Assembly: GCA_905202115.1 (NCBI GenBank) | Contig: CAJKQZ010000004.1 | Location: forward strand, 1-36,251 | Source: an uncultured Prevotellaceae bacterium | GTDB lineage: Bacteria; Bacteroidota; Bacteroidia; Bacteroidales; Bacteroidaceae | Direction of reading: 5' to 3' | Length of the DNA: 36,251 nt | Part shown: piece by piece, positions 9,824-15,729 of the stretch | Layout of the letters: every line of letters starts with the position of its first letter | How positions within the stretch are numbered: position 1 is the first letter of the stretch | Position numbers and translations under genes: made by a program | Notes under the pieces: generated by a model | Seen by the model: the letters and a program-made list of their open reading frames with translations, nothing else | What the model was told of the DNA's origin: nothing | Databases searched by the model: none

Positions 9824-9942
9824 GCCAATCATACTTTATTGATACACACTTAGGTGGATTCAAGAAGCCCAGAGGGAATATGCCTTATTCCTTTATGAAC
9901 ATTTTGAACCCACCTTTTGTTGTGTGAACGTGTATGATTGGC
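9824..9942. repeat. 119-base imperfect inverted repeat
   Basis: Perfect 11-base ends (GCCAATCATAC at 9824-9834; GTATGATTGGC at 9932-9942) enclose further paired blocks in matching order: CACAC 9845-9849 with GTGTG 9922-9926, AGGTGG 9852-9857 with CCACCT 9910-9915, TTCAA 9859-9863 with TTGAA 9904-9908, and GGAATA 9875-9880 with TATTCC 9886-9891 around a 5-base loop. The whole can fold into one long stem. It may be a structured RNA, a terminator or a miniature inverted-repeat element. Confidence 0.75.
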
Positions 9943-9969
9943 ACGACAAAGGTAATAAAAATCATCCGA

Positions 9970-10287
9970 ATGGCGAAATCAGAAATCATTGCCGAAGTGC
10001 TGAACAGAGTGGCGGAAGAAACAGAAATTAGCAAAGAACAGATATTGTCTCATTGCAGACAGCAGGAAGTAGTGGACGCACGGCACATGGCAATAATGCT
10101 GATGTGTGAGTATGGCGTATATATGTCGCGGATAGCATCGGTGTTCGGTGTGTCATTGAGAAGCGTGTACTCCGTGAGAACAGACTTCGACAATCGCATG
10201 TCTTGTAACAAACCGTTGAAAATCAGCTACCAAAGAATTTTGCAGAAATTGCGAACAAATTTTGAGCAAACATTGAAGCTGGTGTGA
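9970..10287 (+). CDS. DnaA domain IV-like small DNA-binding protein
   Basis: From the ATG at 9970 the protein has 105 residues. The central part (VVDARHMAIMLMCEYG, then IASVFGVSLRSVYSVR) matches the DnaA C-terminal helix-turn-helix layout, in which an ARxIAMYL helix precedes IGxxFGxxDHxTV. The DnaA signature D-H-T-T is not kept (SLRSV here), so DnaA-box specificity is not assumed, and the AAA+ domain is absent. Starting at 9970 rather than 9934 keeps the start codon out of the inverted-repeat arm. It may be a transcription regulator. Its place among late genes, away from the replication module, is unusual. Confidence 0.7.
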   Translation: MAKSEIIAEVLNRVAEETEISKEQILSHCRQQEVVDARHMAIMLMCEYGVYMSRIASVFGVSLRSVYSVRTDFDNRMSCNKPLKISYQRILQKLRTNFEQTLKLV

Positions 10288-10317
10288 ACCAATTGTTTTT
10301 AAGGTAGTTACGAGCTG

Positions 10318-10363
10318 AATAATTTTGTAATACGGTTAATATTGACCGTAACGCAAAATTATT
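10318..10363 (+). promoter_or_regulatory. Hairpin just upstream of the 10372 gene, with a promoter-like -7 box
   Basis: Two nested perfect stems: AATAATTTTG 10318-10327 with CAAAATTATT 10354-10363, and TACGGT 10331-10336 with ACCGTA 10345-10350, separated by symmetric 3-base loops, with an 8-base apical loop. The left arm contains TAATTTTG (10320-10327), a perfect Bacteroidetes -7 box, but the nearest TTG is 24 bases upstream, longer than the usual 19-21. It could be an operator or leader structure for the next gene, or a terminator for the previous one. Confidence 0.55.
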
Positions 10364-10371
10364 TCATAATT

Positions 10372-11151
10372 ATGGAAACCGTAAATAAAGAGATTATCGA
10401 GAAGAAAGTCTATGAGGACGGTTACGACCACGACCTTGACCGAGTGGAGCGCAAAGCCCGCAATGGTTACGGCATGGGGCTCGCCGGTGTGCTTACAGGC
10501 GGTGCGGCTCTTTTGAGCCAGTGGGGTAACGGCCGCGGGCTATTTGGCGGCTTCGGCAATGGCTCTGTCTCTATGCCGGAAAACGTGAACATCAACGCCG
10601 TAGGTGGCACAGGTGCATACGGCAGCGCGGCAGCTCCTACTGCTTTTCAAGCATGGGAAAAGAGTTGTGACGACGCTATCGCCCTCACCAACGCCATGTG
10701 GGGTCTGAAAGTCGGCTCTATGCAGGCTGATTACGACCATCGACAGACCGACATCGCCGAGAAGTTCAGCATTTGGAAGTCACAGGCAGACGGAGATTTC
10801 GCTCTCTACAAGAGCATCCGCGACCTCTACGACAACACCAACGACAAGATGAATGCGGCAAACTTCGGGTTGTACAAGAACCAGCGTGACGGCTTCGACG
10901 CGTTAAACGCTCGAATCAGTCAGCTCGAAAAAGAAGTCGCTGTTGGTGCAGCTATCCGTCCATATCAGGACAAGCTAATCCAGTGCGAGATTGAAAAGGC
11001 TTACACAGCTTCTATCAATCATACTGACCGTCGCACTTGCAAGATGCTCGAAGGAACCGTTGTACTCCCGAATGTCACAACTACGGGCTTTCCCTCCTAC
11101 TGTTGCTGCCGAGGTGCAGCCGCTTCGAGTGGTAGTGGCACGACCGCCTAA
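10372..11151 (+). CDS. Conserved-looking phage protein of unknown function with Cys-rich end
   Basis: A 259-residue protein from the ATG at 10372 (METVNKEIIEKKVYEDGY); the upstream in-frame start at 10342 lies inside the hairpin. It has a Gly-rich hydrophobic stretch (about residues 33-50, GMGLAGVLTGGAALL), a helical middle with repeated KFSIWKSQAD/NFGLYKNQRD motifs, and a C-terminal YCCCRG cluster that might bind metal or form disulfides. I recall similar proteins among Bacteroides phages, but I cannot name a family. Possibly virion-associated. A +1 frame overlapping its last third stays open to 11185 with a very basic end. Confidence 0.7.
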   Translation: METVNKEIIEKKVYEDGYDHDLDRVERKARNGYGMGLAGVLTGGAALLSQWGNGRGLFGGFGNGSVSMPENVNINAVGGTGAYGSAAAPTAFQAWEKSCDDAIALTNAMWGLKVGSMQADYDHRQTDIAEKFSIWKSQADGDFALYKSIRDLYDNTNDKMNAANFGLYKNQRDGFDALNARISQLEKEVAVGAAIRPYQDKLIQCEIEKAYTASINHTDRRTCKMLEGTVVLPNVTTTGFPSYCCCRGAAASSGSGTTA

Positions 11152-11182
11152 GAAACCCAAGCGCAAAAAGCGCAAATCAAAA

Positions 11183-11245
11183 TAGTGGTGTGGTGTCCTT
11201 TCGGGGGCACTCACCGCTACTTTAATAGAAATCCAAACACCACTA
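11183..11245 (+). terminator. Intergenic hairpin, possible terminator or leader
   Basis: Perfect 9-base arms TAGTGGTGT (11183-11191) and ACACCACTA (11237-11245) enclose a GC-rich inner hairpin (GTGTCC, tttc, GGGGGCAC) at about 11193-11210. There is no T-run after either stem, so termination is not certain. A regulatory leader for the 11250 gene is equally possible. Confidence 0.45.
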
Positions 11246-11249
11246 TATT

Positions 11250-11603
11250 ATGCAGACAAATGTATTTTTGGGCGGCGCAGACCCATTGTTAGGAAATTCT
11301 GCAGTAACACCGATAGACTACGACCAGCGCATAGCCGAACTTGAACAAGCTAAACAGAGGCTTGAAGCGCAGAGACAGCAGCAGAGGGCGCAGGTAATCA
11401 ACGGGGCGCAGAAGTCTCAGTCCCCTGTCTGGGATGAAATCGAGAAGCTTACAGCAGAACTTTCGGACAGAGAATTTGACATCGTGAACCGTGATGAGGA
11501 GTTTCAGGCAAGCCAGCAGGCGATAATGGCGATACTCCAACGTGAACAGATGCGACTTATGCGCCCAATAGTCGAGGGTGCAGGACGGCAAGGCTGCTCT
11601 TGA
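11250..11603 (+). CDS. Coiled-coil phage protein, N-terminal part of a frameshifted gene
   Basis: 117 residues in this frame: a short N-terminus (MQTNVFLGGADPLLGN), a Gln/Arg-rich coiled coil (IAELEQAKQRLEAQRQQQRAQ), and a second helix ending MRLMRPIVEG before an unrelated tail AGRQGCS and stop. The adjacent reading frame continues smoothly as QDGKAALENHL, so the intact protein would be about 174 residues with one base fewer around 11578-11583. It may be a mutation, a sequencing error or a programmed +1 shift. Function unknown. Confidence 0.6.
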   Translation: MQTNVFLGGADPLLGNSAVTPIDYDQRIAELEQAKQRLEAQRQQQRAQVINGAQKSQSPVWDEIEKLTAELSDREFDIVNRDEEFQASQQAIMAILQREQMRLMRPIVEGAGRQGCS

Positions 11604-11775
11604 AAACCACCTTGTGCTTATCAAGCAGTTGAAAAAGAAAGCTACAAAAGAAGCTGACCGCAACATGGAGCTTTTCAACGAGTATACTCAGCACTATTCC
11701 GACATGACCTATTCGGAGTTTTTGCAGATGAAGAACGGCACAGCCAAAGAAAAGAAAGCAACTGTTAAAAAGTAA
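11578..11775 (+). CDS. C-terminal part of the frameshifted coiled-coil gene
   Basis: 65 residues from a GTG at 11578, helical and charged (DGKAALENHLVLIKQLKKKATKEADRNMELFNEYTQHYSDMTYSEFLQMK). It reads as the natural continuation of the 11250 frame. Independent translation from GTG is possible but less likely than one original gene. It ends 6 bases before the 11782 gene. Confidence 0.5.
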   Translation: MQDGKAALENHLVLIKQLKKKATKEADRNMELFNEYTQHYSDMTYSEFLQMKNGTAKEKKATVKK

Positions 11776-11781
11776 ACGACT

Positions 11782-12225
11782 ATGTATCTGAAAGAAGAAA
11801 CCGCCAAACTCATAGGCGACCTAAAGAACGCTGTGCGCAAATGGGCGTATGGTAAGATAGACGAACTCGCCGCCGACCGTCCGAAACTGAAAGCCGCGTC
11901 GGTGTACCTCAAACGAGGCATCAACAACTATATGGAACGCGAGGACAAGCGCATAAACTCGATGGTTGACGGCATCACGCTCTTTGTAGCCGACAAGGAC
12001 GGTAATATTGACACCGATATGCTGATAGATGATTCCGTGGCTATGTTCAAGGAAATGGATATGAACTTTGCGGAAGTCGGGATGTTCAAAATAGAGTACG
12101 GCAAAGGCGCGGTGACAATAAACATACCTCACAACCTTTTCCTTGACATGATATTCGGCGACCTGGGGCAGATAAGGATAACCGCCGAGGACTTGCTTGA
12201 GATAAAGCAGATGATGGCGGCGTGA
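11782..12225 (+). CDS. Hypothetical phage protein
   Basis: A 147-residue soluble protein. The N-terminal half is helical and basic (LKNAVRKWAYGKIDELAADRPKLKAASVYLKRG). The C-terminal half holds a beta-like MFKIEYGKGAVTINIPHN segment and ends in ITAEDLLEIKQMMAA. I see no known motif. It is the last gene of the rightward late run, followed by the terminator at 12300-12334. Function unknown. Confidence 0.7.
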   Translation: MYLKEETAKLIGDLKNAVRKWAYGKIDELAADRPKLKAASVYLKRGINNYMEREDKRINSMVDGITLFVADKDGNIDTDMLIDDSVAMFKEMDMNFAEVGMFKIEYGKGAVTINIPHNLFLDMIFGDLGQIRITAEDLLEIKQMMAA

Positions 12226-12299
12226 AATTGTTTGAAAATAAGAACTAACTAAAATCGACATTTATAGCATTTTGGGCTTTCTCTGATAAAAAACTATAT

Positions 12300-12334
12300 G
12301 CTGTGGAGTGTATCTTACAAGTACACTCCACAGC
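12300..12334. terminator. Bidirectional terminator between late genes and integrase
   Basis: A perfect 13-bp stem (12300-12312 with 12322-12334) around a 9-base loop. On the minus strand it is followed by a run of six T's (12287-12292 read on +), which ends the integrase transcript well. On the plus strand the downstream bases are only moderately T-rich, so it ends the late transcript less efficiently. Confidence 0.85.
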
Positions 12335-12388
12335 TGTTTCTAAAACGAAATACTACTTCTTATTCTTCTTAGGAAAATTATTTAGTGG

Positions 12389-13573
12389 CTATTCCCCTAA
12401 GCCAAAAACTTTTTCTATTAATTTAAAGTTGTTCTCATTGATAATAGAAAAATCTTTCTTTATATACACATCTGCAATATCAAGAGTTCCGACATGATTC
12501 AGCGCTTCGTCCACATCGCTTTTGCTGAACCTCATAAGGTTTCTGGACAATGTGGCAAAGGTGTGCCTCGCTTGGTAAAAATCCAAGTTCTCAATCCCAA
12601 CAGCCTTCCCAACCACTTTCAGCCCTTTATTAAGATTAGCGTTGAATGTTTCGGGGGTTGAGTATCTTTTATTGAAGTTGAATACATGGTTATCTCCCTT
12701 GTACTTATCAACAAGTTCCTTTGTAAAAGGATGTATTTTCACTTCAATATAGGCTCCGTCGCTTCTTCTGCCCTTTGTTTTCGTCCTGTTGTATTTGATT
12801 ACTCCGTCCACACAATCTGTACAATTGTACATATCAACAGAGTTCATCCCCATCAGGCAGAATGATAGTACGAAACAATCACGTGCAAGCTGCGCTCTGC
12901 TTCCTGGTTTCCCTTGATAGTCGTACACTTTCAGGAAATCTTCAAGTGACAATGCACGAACACCTTTCTTTAACTGCTGGCGTGGAACCTTGTACCGCAC
13001 GAACGGGTCATTACTGATAATCTGTTCATGGTCGGTGTTGTACGTCCTCATAGCTTCACGAAATAAATGCCTTATCTGTCCAAGATAAAGAGACTGCGCA
13101 CGCGCTTTCCCTTGAAGGAAGTCCTCATATCCTTTCAGGAACTTATAATTGATGTTGGTAAATGGAAGAATGCGCCCACCCACATACGATTCCAGGGAAT
13201 TAAGCATAGTGGAATAATTCTTCAGTCCCCGTATTTGTGAATGTTTCATCCAATCCTCAACAAATGAGAAGAACTCAATATCTCCTGTACTATGAGATAT
13301 TAGCCTTTCAACGATAAAAGACGCATCTATATCTTGCCCGACAAGTTCAAGAGAAAGAGAAAACAGCCGGTCTTCCAACTTCCTACGCATTTCCTCAATG
13401 AGCTTTGCCTTGTTGATGTTTTTGATTTTCTTTCCATTTGAGGAAATTTCTGAATCTGTCACGAATATTTCTGTTGGTATTCGTTTCTTAGTTTTGCCAT
13501 GACACACAAGGAAAGAAACAGGTCGTACTTTCTTCTTCCCTTTCTTGCCAATTTCAATTGTGATTGTAGCCAT
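12389..13573 (-). CDS. int: Tyrosine-recombinase phage integrase (Bacteroidetes type)
   Basis: A 394-residue integrase catalysing attP x attB recombination. It has an N-terminal basic arm-binding region (about 1-60), a SAM-like core-binding domain (about 100-190, FFSFVEDWMKHSQIRGLKNY), and a catalytic domain from about 205. Visible catalytic residues are R336 in QARHTFATLSRN, H360 in LNHVG and the nucleophile Y370 in ADVYIKKDF. The box I arginine expected in LRGMN is methionine (SFCLMGMNSVD, M241), and the His of HxxR is Tyr333. Loss of the box I Arg is known from IntDOT of CTnDOT, so the protein may still be active. It is transcribed away from attP, which lies about 150 bases upstream of its start. 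Confidence 0.93.
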   Translation of the reverse strand: MATITIEIGKKGKKKVRPVSFLVCHGKTKKRIPTEIFVTDSEISSNGKKIKNINKAKLIEEMRRKLEDRLFSLSLELVGQDIDASFIVERLISHSTGDIEFFSFVEDWMKHSQIRGLKNYSTMLNSLESYVGGRILPFTNINYKFLKGYEDFLQGKARAQSLYLGQIRHLFREAMRTYNTDHEQIISNDPFVRYKVPRQQLKKGVRALSLEDFLKVYDYQGKPGSRAQLARDCFVLSFCLMGMNSVDMYNCTDCVDGVIKYNRTKTKGRRSDGAYIEVKIHPFTKELVDKYKGDNHVFNFNKRYSTPETFNANLNKGLKVVGKAVGIENLDFYQARHTFATLSRNLMRFSKSDVDEALNHVGTLDIADVYIKKDFSIINENNFKLIEKVFGLGE

Positions 13574-13677
13574 ATTTTTACGGAATTTTTGCGGAAATTT
13601 AGAACATTACAAGTGAAAATCATAGTCAAAAGTGAACCAAATACACAAATACAATATAATGTTCATGCTAATAAAAA

Positions 13678-13719
13678 ATACAGGGAATGTATTGATTGTC
13701 AATAATGTATTCCCTGTAT
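13678..13719. repeat. Candidate integrase arm-type sites, int side (two inverted copies)
   Basis: The 10-mer TTCCCTGTAT lies on the minus strand at 13678-13687 and on the plus strand at 13710-13719, forming an inverted pair. A third copy is at 13886-13895, on the other side of the tRNA-like core. All three are followed by AT-rich sequence. Such repeats flanking a core are typical of integrase arm sites. Confidence 0.6.
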
Positions 13720-13726
13720 ATTCTCA

Positions 13727-13769
13727 GGGTGGATAGTGGGACTCGAACCCACGACATTCAGAACCGCAA
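13727..13769 (-). other. attP: attP core: copy of the 3' half of a tRNA, probably tRNA-His
   Basis: On the minus strand this reads as the second half of a tRNA. It has anticodon-stem 3' strand TCTGA, variable loop ATGTC, a perfect T-arm (GTGGG TTCGAGT CCCAC, 13736-13752), and acceptor strand TATCCACC with C at the discriminator position. The T-arm, variable loop and C73 resemble tRNA-His as I remember it from E. coli. No 5' half is present (D-arm absent), so it is not a functional tRNA gene. The anticodon positions read GCG rather than the His GTG. A tRNA 3' end next to int is the standard attP core. Confidence 0.75.
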
Positions 13770-13835
13770 TCGATATGAGCTTAGGAGTTATAGTGTTGAA
13801 AATCATTTGCTTGGGTGGCTCGTTGCTTTTGTATA

Positions 13836-13855
13836 GGACAACAATGGGACAACAA
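13836..13855 (+). repeat. Tandem 9-mer GGACAACAA in attP arm
   Basis: GGACAACAA occurs at 13836-13844 and 13847-13855, spaced 11 bp so that both would lie on the same DNA face. They sit between the core and the distal arm site, a common place for excisionase binding. This is suggestive only. Confidence 0.4.
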
Positions 13856-13885
13856 ATTATCGGAATTGCAGTACATTTTATACTT

Positions 13886-13895
13886 TTCCCTGTAT
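13886..13895 (+). repeat. Candidate integrase arm-type site, distal copy
   Basis: Third copy of TTCCCTGTAT, in the 3' flank of the DUF7689-like gene, about 115 bases beyond the tRNA-like core. Confidence 0.5.
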
Positions 13896-13910
13896 GTGTA
13901 TTTTTTAGGC

Positions 13911-14399
13911 CTATTTAAATTCCTTTTTCATTATGCAATAAACGGAACCGTAAATCCGTCCTTCAAGAGTATATGGCGTGCCGTGTTGAATGTCATAAGA
14001 TTCTCCTAATTTGCTTGTCCAATATCCGGAACTTAGCTGTCGGGCTGCATGTGTACATTCCGTAGTTCCTGGTATGATATATAGTGCGATTTTTCTATAG
14101 CCATTCTCAAATTCGGAATCATCACACACTCTGTATCCCTTTTGTTCAAAGGCTTTGATAAATTCTTTAACATCGGGTTCCTGGGCTTCATCGTTCGGCC
14201 AATATGTAACTGCGTCCAAGCCTCCTTTATAAAGGGGATTTCCTGCAGGGGGCCACATCCATCTATTTTTTATCTGATAAGCCCAAGCTATGCAATTATA
14301 ATTGCAATCTTCCGGACTGGTAATTTCGAAATGCTCGTCATATTGAAGTTTCGGAAATCCCTTTACTATCAGTTCTTTTATCTCAGAGCTTTTACCCAT
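13911..14399 (-). CDS. DUF7689-like protein, third gene of the cargo cassette
   Basis: A 162-residue cytoplasmic protein. It shows the family hallmarks as I remember them: NYNCIAWA (C36) near residues 33-40, WP-rich segments (WMWPP, TYWPND), GYRVCDD, KIALYI, then THAARQLSSGYWTSKLG and DIQH, ending YGSVYCIMKK. The conserved Cys and His residues make a papain/NlpC-like hydrolase fold conceivable, but this is speculation and no activity is known to me. The start overlaps the upstream gene by 22 bases, so translation is probably coupled. AT-rich compared with the flanking phage genes. No clear terminator follows; transcription would run into attP. Confidence 0.75.
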   Translation of the reverse strand: MGKSSEIKELIVKGFPKLQYDEHFEITSPEDCNYNCIAWAYQIKNRWMWPPAGNPLYKGGLDAVTYWPNDEAQEPDVKEFIKAFEQKGYRVCDDSEFENGYRKIALYIIPGTTECTHAARQLSSGYWTSKLGESYDIQHGTPYTLEGRIYGSVYCIMKKEFK

Positions 14400-14830
14400 A
14401 ACTTACATGCGGCCGTAATCGTTATATTATTTTTGTCTGTGATTTTCCTTTCAAAAATCAAATTCAAAGCCCATACAAGATTGGACGGTCGCATGTCTAT
14501 CTCATCAAGGATAAACGGAACGGCTCGCAATCCCATTGCTACAATCGCTTTGAAATCCTCATGCTCAATTATTGATTTGACAGATGACAAAAATTTAGTA
14601 TCGTTGAGCCATGCATTGTAATGGCTTAGGAATCTACGTTTGTCATTAAGAATTATATCCGTAGGATTGTTAATCTCTTTTATGTATCTGGCGGTTTCGT
14701 GGTTATTGATTACAGAATTTATATTGCTGTATGAATCTACATCAGCATACAAACCAATAGCCCCTCCAACAATAATTCCCGCGGCTATTGTTACGGGTTT
14801 CCAACCGTCTTTAATTTTTGCTATTTGCAT
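14378..14830 (-). CDS. Small conserved protein with N-terminal membrane segment, second gene of the cassette
   Basis: A 150-residue protein. Residues about 13-28 (VTIAAGIIVGGAIGLY) form a likely single membrane helix. The C-terminal half (SSVKSIIEHEDFKAIVAMG, RAVPFILDEI, then WALNLIF) resembles a family I remember with the pattern HPAYQxIIxMGxxAxPLILRELxxxPxxWFWAL. I cannot name that family, and its function is unknown to me. It overlaps both neighbours (10 bases upstream, 22 downstream), the clearest sign that the three genes work together. Confidence 0.7.
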   Translation of the reverse strand: MQIAKIKDGWKPVTIAAGIIVGGAIGLYADVDSYSNINSVINNHETARYIKEINNPTDIILNDKRRFLSHYNAWLNDTKFLSSVKSIIEHEDFKAIVAMGLRAVPFILDEIDMRPSNLVWALNLIFERKITDKNNITITAACKLWVKALR

Positions 14831-15579
14831 AATTCGATAGTTCTGTCGGTTATACTGCTGAAGAATATATTGTTTTTTATTTCTCTAAGGTCTTCTAAAA
14901 CGTCGTCTATTGAATTTATGTCGAAAATAAGGTTGTTTCGGTTAAGAACGTCAATATCAAAAATGTATATGAATTTGTCTGATAATTTATCCGCGTTTTG
15001 ATTTATGATTGAGTAAACCCCCTCTCGTACATCAAGGGTTAGTTTGAAACCGTATTTGATAAGTGGATAAGGCAGCTGTTTGTCTTCGGAGTTTGAAGAA
15101 ACTAAGGTATTAAAATATATAGAGGGGTCATCAAAATCGGTAAAGATAAATTGATTTATGAATCTTATGGAGGTTCTTGTTATAACCAGTCTGTTCAGTA
15201 TGGGTTCAAATAATTCCAGATATTTTTCTCCGGCGGTTTTGAATGCCTCCCAACCCTCATATAAACCTTCTGCTATATATGTAATTTCTCCGTTAGATAT
15301 GGTAAGCTTTGTTTTTTGGTCTTTTGTAAAGTATACATATCTTTTCATTCGGGCTTCTGTATATCCTCCGGTTATTGGAGATTTGCCTAATGGTATTCCT
15401 GTGGTTCCTGGTATGTTAATGTTGGCCTCTATTTGATTGTTGCGATTAGGAAAATCTCTGCGTAAGATATTATCGAATTTAATAAAATCTTCCAGTGTGG
15501 TATCGCCCATGTTAAATTGTATCTGAAAAATTGCAGTAATCACAGGCGGCTTTCCTAATGTTATCCATTTAGATGTCAT
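14821..15579 (-). CDS. TIGR04255-like protein, first gene of the cassette
   Basis: A 252-residue soluble protein that fits TIGR04255 (named for sporadic distribution). The N-terminal KPPVITAIFQIQF corresponds to the family's xPPIVEAIxxIxF, and the segment WEAFKTAGEKYLELFEPI, then TRTSIRFINQF corresponds to its LRYIN block. The C-terminal half is beta/alpha and ends with helix VLEDLREIKNNIFFSSIT. Function unknown in the family. It is the promoter-proximal gene, with a leader of about 35 bases after the promoter at 15623-15654. Confidence 0.75.
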   Translation of the reverse strand: MTSKWITLGKPPVITAIFQIQFNMGDTTLEDFIKFDNILRRDFPNRNNQIEANINIPGTTGIPLGKSPITGGYTEARMKRYVYFTKDQKTKLTISNGEITYIAEGLYEGWEAFKTAGEKYLELFEPILNRLVITRTSIRFINQFIFTDFDDPSIYFNTLVSSNSEDKQLPYPLIKYGFKLTLDVREGVYSIINQNADKLSDKFIYIFDIDVLNRNNLIFDINSIDDVLEDLREIKNNIFFSSITDRTIELCK

Positions 15580-15622
15580 AATAGTACCTTATTCAAGTCG
15601 TTACAGGTTGATATTGGATTGG

Positions 15623-15654
15623 CGAAGATAGTGAATTTTTGTCAAATGTACAAA
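15623..15654 (-). promoter_or_regulatory. Promoter of the cargo cassette
   Basis: Read on the minus strand: TTTG (15654-15651), 20 bases, then TATCTTCG (15630-15623), one mismatch from the Bacteroidetes -7 consensus TAnnTTTG. The start would be near 15616. A TTGATA half-site like those in the repressor operators lies at 15608-15613, a weak hint of repressor contact. The rest of 15580-15729 shows nothing else. Confidence 0.65.
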
Positions 15655-15729
15655 CACCTCTTCGTGGTTGGGCTTCTTGCTGCGTTTCGCGGTGTGTTTT
15701 TGCGTCGTGTAATTATAGATTGATGTATT

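Noticed and set aside
9947..9954. Minus-strand TACCTTTG box upstream of the DnaA-like gene
   Set aside because: It matches the -7 consensus but has no TTG at the right distance, and no minus-strand gene lies downstream.
11578..11583. Classical -1 slippery site at the split coiled-coil gene
   Set aside because: The frame change needed is +1 and no slippery heptamer is present, so a standard programmed -1 shift does not explain it.
13727..13769. Functional tRNA gene at the T-arm-like sequence
   Set aside because: Only the 3' half is present. The upstream minus-strand sequence offers no D-arm and no 5' acceptor strand complementary to TATCCACC.
15158..15436. Plus-strand frame inside the TIGR04255-like gene
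   Set aside because: It is antisense to a gene with recognisable motifs and has no promoter.
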